Positions 47,654 through 57,799 of a stretch of DNA of 64,000 nt are shown here, piece by piece; the first letter of the stretch is position 1, and each line of letters starts with the position of its first letter. The DNA comes from Termitomyces sp. T153 (lineage: Eukaryota; Basidiomycota; Agaricomycetes; Agaricales; Lyophyllaceae): contig JACKQL020000142.1 of assembly GCA_018296165.2 (NCBI GenBank), positions 38,214-102,213 of the forward strand, given 5' to 3'. A program made the position numbers and the translations under genes. Below the pieces are notes generated by a model, which was not told the origin of the DNA, searched no databases, and was given only the letters and a program-made list of their open reading frames with translations.

Positions 47654-49585
47654 CTAAGCGTTGAGGTCAGCATCGTCGTCAGGCACCTCCATCGCCCCTG
47701 CCTCCTCCCAATCTCCCTCTCTGACGTTGTTCTCCTCTTGCCAGGCCAAGAAGGCCTGACAGTCGCGCCGATATCCCACCAGTGTTGCTAATGTTCGCTT
47801 AGCGACAGTGTAACGAGCCCGCACCACTAACAACTCCTCCCTGGCCGCCTCCAGCTCCCTCTGGAACCGCCGTTCCACTCTTGCCGCCCTCTTGTCAAAA
47901 TCCACTAGCGATGCCGCTGACATTAGCGGCGTCAGCCAACCAAGGTCCTTGCCCAGCCATTCCAGCTTGTCGTCACCAACCTGGTGCAAAGGTGTGTCGC
48001 TCCAGGTCCTCTAGCAAAGTGGTTAGCGATCAAGAAACTAGCGAAAGAGAAGGACTTACCCTTCACTGGACTTTGGCTTCCTCAGCCCTCTCCTCCTCCT
48101 TGTCCTCCTCAGCCGCGGCTGGGACAGCCTCGAGTTCCTCCTTGCCTTCGACCTCCATGTTGCTTGCCTCCTGCTCCACCTCAGTGACCGTCGCTAAGGG
48201 AGTAGTCTCCCTCATCTCCACATCCCCCTCTCCCTCCTCGCTAGCGACTGTTTGAGGTTGCTTAGCGCTAGCGACTGACACGGGACTTGCTGCTCGTTTC
48301 CGTGCCAAGGGCATGTCGCCGTCGCTGTTGTTGTCGTCCTCGTTGCTCTCCACCACCTCTCTGCTCTTCACCTTAGCGCCTCCACCACCTCCAACCACAG
48401 CTCCCTCCTGCAATGTCGGTAGGAGCAAGCTCGAATGCTTGACCTCAATGTGCTCCCCTTGCCTTGCCAACTCCCTCTGTCACTCCACAAAAGCCCTCGC
48501 ATTCCTTACCAATGCCGCCTTTGTCGCTATCCTCTTAGCAAACTTTCCGCCAGTGCTCCTCAACAACCGTCTGCTGTGCGAGCAGCTTTTCCTCATACTG
48601 TCGCAGCAATAACAGGGCTGGACCCCAGTGGGGTACCAGCAGCCCTCTGGGTCATTATCGGCCCAGCAGTTGTCGCACTAGAGGAATTTGTTAGCAACAC
48701 AGAAAGAGACAATCGCTAAGTGCTTACCGCTCCTTGCATGTGCTTATACTCTTGTTGCTTCTCTAGTGACACCGTTACCTTCCCCTTGGCCTTCTCTAGC
48801 TTCATCCCAGCTCCCAGTCCAGTGTCCACCACCATCGAGGCCTTTCGCCAATGAAGGAGTGTCGCCAAGCACTTGTCGGTAAACGTTTCTTCAATATGAT
48901 CCTGCAAGAAAAAGTTAGCGAGCATTGTCAAGAGTTAGCAAAAAAGAAGAAAAGGGACTCACCTCAATATCCTCGTCCTCTTCTTCCCGTGCCTTTCCCT
49001 TCCCCTTCCCTTTGCTCCTCGGGGTTGTCGCCAGTCTTGGCGACGTCGCCAACCCCCTAGTGATGCCGCCAGCCACAGCCTTGGGAGTTGAAGGGCCCAC
49101 CTCTTGAATGTCCCCACGATTTGCTGCCTCATCGTCCCCACGACCCTCGCTCTGTCTCTCCCCCCTCGCCACTGCTAACGCACCTACCAGGTGCTGGAAG
49201 AAGAACTGGTCATTTGGCGACAATTCTTCAAAAAGCTGACATACCTTAGCAGTGTCGCTAGTGCTAGCGACTGCCGGGGCACTTACCGTCATTCCCGCAG
49301 TAAGGTCGTCCATTAGGAACTCCAAGGAGGGATTGACTGGCACCTAGCAATCAAGTTAGAAATGTCATTAAGAGAATAAAAGCAAAGATTTACGAAATGA
49401 ACGTCAAATGGGCAAACCCATTCCTCCCCCTTGTACTGCTCATATAATTGGCAACACTCCTTCTCGACAGTCGCCAACTCTGGCCACTCAACTCCACTCC
49501 CCACAGTCTTGAACCATTGCAGCCACGTCTGAAAGATAGCGGTGACCGCCAAGCAAGGATCCTTCGCCAGGGAAGCACGAGCCAT
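47654..49585 (-). pseudogene. antisense spliced gene in the Gypsy element, Zn2Cys6-like protein
   Basis: Five exons on the strand opposite to gag-pol: 49585-49394, 49343-48963, 48901-48728, 48677-48060 and 48010-47654, all with GT..AG introns of 49-61 bp and matching phases, about 573 codons. The product starts MARASLAKDPCLAVTA. Exon 2 is Ser/Ala/Arg-rich with a basic patch (PRSKGKGKGKAREEE). Exon 4 opens with a cysteine array spaced C-x2-C-x8-C-x8-C-x2-C-x6-C, close to the fungal Zn2Cys6 DNA-binding pattern, followed by basic and then acidic stretches. Exon 5 is a coiled coil (RVERRFQRELEAAREELLVV). Two in-frame TGA codons (48482-48480 and 48065-48063) disable this copy; both can be read as CGA before decay. 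The conserved splice sites and open exons show it was under selection as a protein gene. A role in DNA binding is inference. Confidence 0.75.
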
Positions 49586-49829
49586 GGCAAGCAATCAGTC
49601 GACATGTTCCAGGAAAGCATGGGCCATCATAGTTTTTTTGAACTGGGAGGCCAGGTTGGACATAGCGATAAGATCGAGATGGTAGGGGAGAATAGTAGAT
49701 AAGAAGGAAGTGGGGATGATGAAGTTCAGGCGATACCACCAGCCAGTTTTTATTCAAATCTCTTTGGCACACGGACCAGACAATCGAGCACGTGACTTCA
49801 AGGTTGACTGAGGACAGTCAATATTTCAG

Positions 49830-49841
49830 TATGGGGGAGGA
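49830..49841 (+). other. polypurine tract before the 3' LTR
   Basis: ATGGGGGAGGA abuts the LTR start TGATGAG. This is where plus-strand DNA synthesis is primed in LTR retrotransposons, and it fixes the LTR left end independently of the alignment. Confidence 0.8.
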
Positions 49842-50462
49842 TGATGAGCCCCAGTTATTGCTGAGCACCATTTTCAGCATTCTTGTGGCATTGCAGACTT
49901 AGCGGCAGCTGACTACTTTGTATTTGACACAAGTCACAACACTCAGCACATGGGACCGAGCCCGAGGGTTGGACCAAAGCATGAGACCCTAGCGAGCACG
50001 AGAAATATCACAAGGAGTCTGGAGCTTGGGCCTAGATCATCAAGGCCTAGACCCCCTAGCAACGATTACTAGCAACCCTAGCGATCCTGGCAACAAAATG
50101 GCGTTCTCCTACCATATAGGGACAAATTATCAGACGCGTACCTTTTTACTATCATTTTGTTTGCTGAGCTTACCAACATACTTGAATGGCGTCTACGCTT
50201 CAGGTGTTGACATCGGACTCTTCTCTTGTTTTGGTTTTTGTTAGCAATTAAGCATCGCCAAGACTTCGCCTAGGATTTTTCACTTAGTTACAGACTGACG
50301 CCTTGTATGCACCATAAGCACAGTGACAGACGCCATTGCTAGTAGTACTTATTTGTTTACTTTCACATACTATACTTCGAAATGTATAAATACTGACTGT
50401 ACATAGACACATACATACACACGGAGGAGAGAACAGAGAACCCCCTTCGAAGTCAACTAGCT

Positions 50463-50502
<40 letters not shown>

Positions 50503-50745
50503 AGCCTACCAGCTTGATATTACACTTTGCCTTTCTTTCCCTTACCCTGTCTTTGACTCCGGCTCAGCGACGAGCCTCCTTGACTTCAACTTCAACTTAG
50601 TTTGGTACCAACTGCGGGTACCCATTCACGTTAATTCGACTTAGCGACTCTAGCGACTTTGGCTAGTAACTAGATCACGTTTGTCCCCTGGTTCCCCTCC
50701 TTCCTTTACCATTGGCTCTTTCCCTACTCTTCTCACCACCGTTAC
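49842..50745 (+). repeat. Gypsy 3' LTR
   Basis: 904 bp, TGATGAGCCCC..CACCGTTAC. A CT microsatellite is at about 50463-50501. It runs straight into the Plavaka reading frame at 50746. Confidence 0.92.
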
Positions 50746-51273
50746 GACGATCCTGCCAATGTTTTGCATGCAGTTCATCTTATTCCAAGATTTTCAGGGA
50801 ATACTACTAATGAACTATTGGGTCAATCTATGGCAAGGAAGCCAGAAGGAAAGAATGTGGATTATGAGCATGATTACATCAATGTGTAAGCAGATATCAA
50901 GTTTTTTTATTGTTGATCAAACAACTAATATAAAAAAATGTCTAGTCTTGTTGACAGGAATATGTTTGTGCATTTTACAGGTGGTGGAATTGGACACCAG
51001 ATTATGCAAGAGGCAACTCACAAGATGCAAAAAAGTATGGAAATTGCATACTCTCCAGAGGAATCTGGGTCAGTCTCTTCCTCTGAGGAATCAGAAGAAG
51101 AGCTTGTGAACCTTCAAGCCCAAGAAGGAGCAAAATCAGTGACTGAAGAGGATTTATATGAAAAAAATGATTTGGATAATGAAGAGGAGGAAATCAGGGT
51201 TGAGGACAGTGAAAATGAAGACAATGAGGAAGAAGAATATCTGGAAGAGTCTTTAGGTTTTGGAGCATTGTAG
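50746..51273 (+). pseudogene. Plavaka-like transposase, right part
   Basis: Continues the family directly at the LTR edge: DDPANVLHAVHLIPRF, NELLGQSMARKPEG, YEHDYINV, then after an apparent intron FVDRNMFVHFTGGGIGHQ. It ends in a long acidic tail (..EEEEYLEESLGFGAL, stop at 51273). These are the last conserved blocks of Plavaka transposases. Between the left part (ending ..HAMVQILGSG) and this part about 40 residues of the family are missing. Confidence 0.8.
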
Positions 51274-51731
51274 CCTTTGTAGCCTTTGTACTATTAAAAT
51301 TATTTGTACAAAGCTTGATAAATTAGGTATCCCACATTATTGAGACAGACTCAAGAGATACTCATCATTGTATGAAGAATATATAGAAGACATGGGAAGC
51401 AGTATCATGTTATATAATGTTCTATGCATATCCAGATAAACAATTTATATTCTATAGTGATTTATATACCAATATGGTAAAGACATGGTAAGGTCAAGTC
51501 ATCCTGGGATTCCCCTGGGATTCTTTATATTGGGATGGCATTTTCTTTTTTGCACAGTACAGAATGCTTGTCAATAATAATAGCAATGCCATCATGAAAT
51601 AATATTATATTCACCACTAAATGTGACCCTTGAATTGGATTATTATCTAAGTTTTTGACATGATGCTCTGGTCAAAAATTCAATCCCAGGCCATATTTGG
51701 GCATATTTTCTGAGCAATTTTTTGCTGATGT
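51274..51731. other. AT-rich, CpG-poor flank of the Plavaka relic
   Basis: No gene. Probably the non-coding end of the transposon, up to the start of duplication copy B. Confidence 0.5.
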
Positions 51732-51870
51732 GAAGACAAACTTTTATTTCTGTCTAAACTCTATTGAGTTCTTTCAAAATTCCAATTGTGATACATATAT
51801 GTATTATATCAATGGCTCTGATCTGGGTTGGTTCACTCAGCACTGTTATCATCCCAATTGACTGTGATTA

Positions 51871-52013
<143 letters not shown>

Positions 52014-52491
52014 AGTAAGGTAATCGCCGCATTTGATGTCTTCAGCAGCGGACATGCTTGCATAATTTGAACTGTAAGTGCAACACCTGTTCTGTGACGT
52101 AAACAAATGGTTGATCACTGACCGGCTCTCGAGTGACTGGACAAGGGCACAGTAGAGTATGTACATTGTTGCTCACTCACCATGTCATCTTTTATTTTTA
52201 CTAGCTGTTCACCACAGAGCTCCGTTCTCATTTCAGCAGATATGTAGATACTTGCTACTAGTATTCGTAGTTGTGGTTGTAGTCGTTTGTATTATAATTC
52301 AATATCGATATCAGTGCTTACGCAGTTGTGGCCTCGAATTCCAAAACGGGCCCACCTAACAATTCTACACAAGAAACTCAGGCATTGTGTTGTAGTATCA
52401 TAAAACCTTACCTATGCCCTTATGCCCGTCAGACACAAAAAAAAAAAAAAAAAACTAAGAAGAAAAGAAAAGAAGATCTTTGGACCTTGCA

Positions 52492-52574
52492 CTGTCCCAG
52501 AGAGACTTGAACTCTCGATCTTCCGATTGAGAGGAATAACAGTCGGACGCCGTGACCAACTAAGCCATGGGACA
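52492..52574 (-). tRNA. tRNA-Asn(GTT) with 9-nt intron
   Basis: Same sequence as the gene at 37938-38020 including the intron TTCCTCTCA. Discriminator G, 74 nt mature. A poly-A run on the plus strand at 52438-52454 gives a T tract downstream of the gene that could help polymerase III stop. Confidence 0.92.
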
Positions 52575-53260
52575 TGTTCGAGGGGAGGATAATGTCTGGT
52601 GATCGCTCGACCCTCATCCTGTTGTCTTCCAGTCTTTTCATCGCTGCCGTAAAACCTTCTCCAATCGACCGTACCTACCTCTTATATCTATATTTTATAT
52701 TTCCTTACGCATCACATTAGATAAGTGGATTCTATATCCCGATGACCTTTTTGTTTCCTTCCTTCCTTCCTTCTTTATTTCTTTATTTCTATCTTCTTTG
52801 AAACCTCACGCAACGCAATGAATCAGAACAAAAAAAAAAGATCTATGCATTCTCTGCGCATTATCTGTCTCATCATCGAGAGGTGGACACAGTCCAGCTT
52901 GGAAGACCTAGACTCGGAAATTCTTCTCCGTGTCAAAAAAAGCTTGGATCGTTGCAGCTTAGTACAGGATGTGTGAGCAAAGACCAAAGACTGAAGGAGA
53001 ATCGAACTGTACTGTATCCCTTCCGCCGTCACCCCTCACTCGGTCTATCGTCGAATCCAGGTATGCAGTGGTACATACATAGAAGATTATCCAAACCAGG
53101 CCCGGCGCCCACCTGGTAACCTTTCACAAGAAAATCACGCGTTACGTATCGTGAAACACTCCTTCCTTACTCTTATAAGAAAGAAAGAAAGAAAGAAAGG
53201 AAAAAAAAAAAAAAATAGAAACCGATCCATTGAGGACTTTGCTTTGTCCCAGAGAGACTT

Positions 53261-53773
53261 GAATTTGAATGTGGTAGGTTTGATCCTCTCGTCTTCCATC
53301 CTGCTCTCTTAGTCTCCATCGCTGTATTGTTTGCTTCTGGCTCCAGCACTTCTCTCAGTAGCTTCCATAGTGCACACTCCCATTGAGATCTCGAGACGTT
53401 TCAATTCTCCTGGCCAGAGTCTTGTCCGATGTCGGCAGGGGTAAAAGCCGAGGTAGTTGCAGTGAGTGACAAGTCCTGTAATTGTGATTGTGAGGGGCTG
53501 AGGGGTTTGTATTTTCTTTCCTTGAGGAAATACTCAGGACCATGCCCTAGGCTTTGATGGCTGGTGAATCTCCTGTGTTCGTAACCTGGCGCGATGTACC
53601 CAGTTCAATTTATTTGTTTTATTTAGTTCTGAAGAGGAACCTACGTCGTTGGCTACGCCACTAGATTCATCCAAACACCCCTCACTGGTCTCGTTTTGAT
53701 AGCCCACAATAAAAATACTCCTCAAGAGGAACCTATGCACACGAGACATCGAAAATAGAGCGTCAGAGGGTAT
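53261..53773. other. intergenic, nothing recognised
   Basis: No gene supported. A GAAA microsatellite lies just before it (about 53170-53215). Confidence 0.45.
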
Positions 53774-53870
53774 CTGTCCCAGAGAGAGTTGAACTCTCGA
53801 TCTTCCGATGTTACACTGACGCAGAGTTAGCGTAACAGTTGGACGCCGTGACCAATTAAGCTATGGGACA
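53774..53870 (-). tRNA. tRNA-Asn(GTT)-like, 23-nt intron, diverged
   Basis: Acceptor and T arm intact, discriminator G, anticodon GTT. The intron is 23 nt (CGCTAACTCTGCG..) and contains an inverted pair GTTAC/GTAAC with the exon edge. The anticodon stem reads TCCAA against TCGGA, leaving one A-C mismatch, and the D arm has changes (ATAGCTTAATTGG). May be a pseudogene. Confidence 0.65.
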
Positions 53871-53974
53871 TGTCGGTGGTAGTAGATTGGGCTGTTGGAA
53901 TCGTAACGAATGAGGGATGTATGTATGTTCCGGTGGTAATACTTAAGTATGTGGTATATATGCTTTCTCAGTAT

Positions 53975-54328
53975 GCGCGGATTCTTATATTCCAGATAAC
54001 CTTTTTTTTGTTTTTTCTTTCTTTCTTTCTTTATTTCTTTGAAACCTCACGCAACGCAATCATGATGAAGCAACCAAAAAAAAAAAAAAAGATCTATGCA
54101 TTTTCTGTGCATTATCTGTCTCGTAATCGAGAGGTGACACGGTCCAGCTTGGAAGACCTAGACGGGACTTGTATCGTCGTAGCGTAGTGCAGGGTGTACG
54201 ACCAAATTCCAAAGACTGAAGGAGAATTGCACTGTATTCTGTATCCCTTCCGCCGTCAACCCTCGTCGGATTCGGATCCAGTGGTGCATACATAGAAATT
54301 CAAAACAGGTCCAGCTGGTGACTGGTAA
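53975..54328. repeat. segmental duplication, partial copy C
   Basis: Matches 38170-38528 of copy A and about 52720-53118 of copy B: the TTTCTTTC tract, the CGCAACGCAA stretch, AGCTTGGAAGACC, and the end AGCTGGTGACTGGTAAG. Confidence 0.85.
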
Positions 54329-54521
54329 GTTTGCTTCTGTCAGGTCGAGGTACTTGCAGTGCTGTAATTGTGATTGTGAGGGGGCTGAGTGGCTTGAAGA
54401 GGAAATCAAGAAGTGATGGTATCACTCTCACCCGAGGAGGAATCGGCCTATGGTCGTGGGCTAAGTTAATTTGTAAAGATGCTCCGTACCAGACATTAAA
54501 AAATAGGACGTCAAAAGATAG

Positions 54522-54604
54522 CTGTCCCAGAGAGACTTGAACTCTCGATCTTCCGATTGAGAGGGATAACAGTCGGACGCCGTGACCAACTAAGCCATGG
54601 GACA
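54522..54604 (-). tRNA. tRNA-Asn(GTT) with 9-nt intron
   Basis: As the gene at 37938-38020 except for one intron base (TCCCTCTCA). All stems pair, discriminator G. Confidence 0.92.
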
Positions 54605-54951
54605 TGTGGTGGGAGATTGGGCTGTTTGAATGGCAACGAATACAGTATGTATGTTCCGGTGGGAATACTAGCATTGATCGCGCGACGCATGATCCGAGAT
54701 CGTTTCCTTGAATTTCTGCATGGTTTCCGCGTTTACCGCTGCTCCGCCACCTGGTTGATATTGACCCCCAAGTCCGTCAAGCTTCAAGCTTCAAGCTTTA
54801 AAGTTGTTTGCATCTATGCCATCCGATTGTCCACCACGCGTAACGCCTCGCGAATACGGGTCTTGACTTCATTTCGGAAGCTTGTTCCGAACTCGGAACC
54901 CACGACTGTCATTCGTATATAAACAAGGCCCTGCCTGTCACCCTCTTCGCC

Positions 54952-56758
54952 ATGTCCGACGACGCGGTGCTCACGCAGATTCTCGCGCAGCTCAAAGTGC
55001 TGCAAGTGCAGCAGCAGACGATCCAAGCCAAGGTACGCGCCTGTCCATTTGTGTTCTCGACGGAGCTGACGGACCGGGTGCAGCTCGACGCGCTGTCTCC
55101 AGAGCCGCCGTCGTCGCCGACGCCCAAGCCAGCAGCAGCAGCCCCAGCGACTGTCGCAGCGCCGGCCCGCAGCGCCGGCCTCTACCCCGGCCGCGTCAAC
55201 CTCACGAGTACGGCTCTACATCTGCAGCAATTACATAACACTGACCCCTGCGCACAGCGTACCCCGACCAACACGGGATCACGCCGTACGCGCTTCGATG
55301 GGGCGCAGCAGACGCCGAGACGCGGGGTCCCGTGATCTGCTCGCGGCTGCCATCGACGATCAAGCACCGCAACGCGATCGGTGCGCACTCTGGGTCGTAC
55401 TCGATCTACCGCGCGCTGTCGATCGCGATGGGCGCGCTGTCCCCGACGCACGTCCCCGACTACTCCAACACCGAGCCCCCCGTCTCTATCCCGCCCCAGC
55501 CTGCGTGGTCCGACCCCTCCAAGATCGTCTCCCTCGATCCGTGGGGCCATCTCGTGCCCTCGGTCTTTGAGCGCCAGATCAAGCACGAGGCCCTCGATGT
55601 CCGGCCCAGCATCGCCGTCACCAAAGCGCATCTGAAGATGAGCGAGCTGGACGAGTGCGTGCGCAAGGGCGAGCTGGACGTCGATGGCAAGATTGTCGTG
55701 AGGAGCCCCAAAGCCGTGAACGAGGACGGGTCCCCGAGCGAGCGGGACACTGGCGTCGAGGTCCTCGTCAGCAAGGCTGCTGTGGAGCCTGTGTGGTATC
55801 TCCCTGGCGTCGCCGAGCGTTTTGGGATGTACGTGTGCCCCCTTTGCGCTTGTTGTGCCACGCGCTGACAACCTCTACAGCTCAGAAAGTCTCCTGCGCC
55901 GCGCACTCTTTGAAGACACGGGCGGAATGTACCCGGAACTCATCACGCGCCCCGACATTAAAATATTCCTGCCCCCCATCGGCGGTCTCACCGTCTACAT
56001 CTGTGCGTCGCCTCTCCTCTCCCTTGTGCCACACACACTAACCACCCAACCCACAGTCGGGAACCCCGCATACCTCTCCGACGAATCCAAACACCTCACT
56101 CTCCGCGTGCACGACGAATGCAACGGGTCCGACGTCTTCGGCTCCGACATCTGCACATGCAAGCCCTACCTCACCTACGCCATCCTCGAATCCATCCGCA
56201 CCGCCCAACAAGGCGGCGTCGGCCTCATCATCTACTTTCGCAAAGAAGGCCGCGCACTGGGCGAGGTCACCAAGTACCTCGTGTACAACTCGCGCAAGCG
56301 CGCGGGGGACAGTGCGGATCGGTATTTTAAGAGCACGGAGGTTGTGGCGGGTGTTAAGGATATGAGGTTTCAGGTGTTGATGCCGGATGTGTTGCATTGG
56401 TTGGGCGTGAGGAGGGTCGGGGGGATGGTTTCGATGAGTGATATGTGAGGGTGTGCTTGGCGGATTCTGGCTTCTCGCTTCTGACATCCCACACATAGGA
56501 AATACGACGCCATCGTAAACAGCGGAATTCCAATCATGAAGAGGTACGATTTACCCGGTACGTCCATGCCTCCCTCCCTTGCCTCTGCACCCGCACCCGC
56601 TCACGCTCACGCCCCCGACAGACCACCTGATCCCCCCCGACTCGCGCGTCGAGATTGACGCCAAGATCGCTGCTGGGTACTTTTCGAGCGGGAAACGCGT
56701 TACGCAGGAGGATTTGGTGAGGACTGTTGGGAGGGGGTGGGAGGATGCGGTGCATTAA
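54952..56758 (+). CDS. URC1: URC1-like GTP cyclohydrolase II homologue (uracil catabolism)
   Basis: Seven exons: 54952-55032, 55084-55207, 55258-55828, 55881-56002, 56057-56444, 56499-56557 and 56622-56758. The N-terminus is a short coiled helix (LAQLKVLQVQQQTIQAK) and a Pro/Ala linker. Then comes the fungal URC1 region (NLTTYPDQHGITPYALRW, STIKHRNAIGAHSGSYSIYR). The GTP cyclohydrolase II domain has RVHDECNGSDVFGSDICTC with the zinc-binding cysteines, GGVGLIIYFRKEGRALGEV with the catalytic region, and YNSRKRAGDSADRYF. In yeasts with the URC pathway the protein is needed to use uracil as nitrogen source (established knowledge); it is not the riboflavin enzyme itself. ATG 54952 follows a TATA-like TATATAAAC by about 35 bp. 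The gene is far richer in GC than its surroundings. A riboflavin-type GTP cyclohydrolase II would be shorter and lack the N-terminal half. Confidence 0.88.
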
Positions 56759-56970
56759 GGGGCGGGGGGGTTGGGGTGGGGTTGGGGGTGGAGGTTGGGG
56801 GGGTGAGGTTGGGGGTGAGGTTGGATTGTCGTTTGTTGGGTTTCGGTTTTCGGTTTTCGGTTCGGGTTCGTAGCGTATTTGATTCTATGAAAGAGAAGGG
56901 ATCAAAAAAAAAAAAAAAAAAAAGAAAGAAAAAAGAAAAGGGTGTGAAAGTAAAAGATGGTAGATGTTAG

Positions 56971-57024
56971 GTGTCCCAGGGAGATTCCAACTGCGGACGG
57001 CGTAGCCAACTAAGCCATGGGACA
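56971..57024 (-). pseudogene. tRNA-Asn remnant lacking anticodon arm
   Basis: Keeps TGTCCCATGGCTTAGTTGG and the 3' TGGGACA, but the middle is collapsed to CCGTCCGCAGTTGG. Only 54 nt; cannot fold as a tRNA. Confidence 0.8.
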
Positions 57025-57188
57025 TGTTATATGAGAGGCGACGGGTCCAGGGATTGGGTTTGTTTGTTTTGTTCGGGTGACTATAGTGGTGTTTGTTTGG
57101 GATACAGGTGGGACGCACAGGTGTATTGTCATCCATCTAGATAGATGGCAAAAAAGAAAAAAAGTTTCACATGTGTTTGTGATATTCA

Positions 57189-57288
57189 CTGTCGCAGAGA
57201 GACTTGGACTCTCGATCTTTCCGATGGTAGATTGGGCTAGACTTTGGGAATAACAGTCGGACGCTGTGACCAGCTAAGCCATGGGACA
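57189..57288 (-). tRNA. tRNA-Asn(GTT)-like, 25-nt intron, diverged
   Basis: Anticodon loop CTGTTA with GTT, intron of 25 nt (TTCCCAAAGTCTAGCC..). The acceptor stem has a C-C clash (TGCGACA), one extra A follows the anticodon stem, and the T loop reads TCCAAGT instead of TTCAAGT. Probably a pseudogene. Confidence 0.55.
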
Positions 57289-57415
57289 TGTTACATGGGG
57301 CTTGAAGTGTTCAGGGATTGTTATGTTTTGTTCGGGTGACTATAGTGGGAGTGAGATAAGAATCGGACGCACCCATCTAGATAGAAGGAAAAGGAATTCC
57401 TATATACATCTGTAT

Positions 57416-57516
57416 CTGTCCCAGAGAGACTCGAACTCTCGATCTTCCGATGGTTTACATTGGTATGGGGTGTATAAATAACAGTCGGACGCTGTGACCA
57501 ACTAAGCCATGGGACA
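57416..57516 (-). tRNA. tRNA-Asn(GTT) with 27-nt intron
   Basis: All stems pair, discriminator G, T loop TTCGAGT, mature length 74. The intron of 27 nt starts TTTATACACCCC and differs completely from the 9-nt intron of the other intact copies. A TTTT run lies about 25 nt downstream on the minus strand. Confidence 0.88.
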
Positions 57517-57591
57517 CGTTATGTGAGACTCGAAGTGTTCAGGGATTGTTATGTTTCGTTCGCGTGACTGTGGTGGTATTGAGATACCCAG

Positions 57592-57619
57592 CACTTCAGG
57601 AAATGTAGCGTGTTTCCTG
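57592..57619. repeat. 28-bp repeat, left copy
   Basis: Begins CACTTCAGGAAATG and ends GTGTTTCCTG. An identical 28-bp copy in the same orientation is at 62974-63001. The unit can fold on itself (CAGGAAA/TTTCCTG). Confidence 0.9.
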
Positions 57620-57680
57620 AGAAAAAGGTGTCAGAAATATGTTTTTCAATTTCTGACACCTTTTTCTCAAGAAACATGCT
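57607..57680. repeat. long hairpin, 32-bp arms
   Basis: Arms 57607-57638 and 57649-57680 are inverted copies with two mismatches around a 10-nt loop. The core is GAGAAAAAGGTGTCAGAAAT and its complement. Confidence 0.93.
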
Positions 57681-57799
57681 AAATTTTGTGTCAGAAAATT
57701 TCAATAAATATATTAAATATTATCTTAATGTTTCTTTCGTAGAATGATAAATTTTTCCGTGTTTTTTCTGAAGAAACAATCCTCAAAATATTTGAAATG

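Larger units (their letters stand above)
39721..50745 (+). mobile_element. Gypsy LTR retrotransposon with antisense gene, about 11 kb, inactive
   Basis: Two direct LTRs (39721-40638 and 49842-50745) enclose gag, protease, reverse transcriptase, RNase H and integrase in Gypsy order. After pol comes a 2.5-kb segment coding on the other strand, then a purine tract (GGGGGAGGA) directly before the 3' LTR. No target-site duplication can be found. It lies in a Plavaka-like relic of which roughly 120 bp are missing at the junction. The 7-mer TAGCGAC/GTCGCTA is scattered throughout. Confidence 0.93.

Noticed and set aside
47881..49107. Plus-strand Ser/Pro-rich frames over the antisense gene of the Gypsy element
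   Set aside because: They are open because the minus-strand exons are GC-rich. They do not join to pol and show no conserved motif, whereas the minus-strand frames join at five consistent splice junctions.
55182..55906. Long minus-strand frames (up to 229 codons) opposite the URC1-like gene
   Set aside because: Shadow frames of a GC-rich coding exon; the plus strand carries the recognisable protein.
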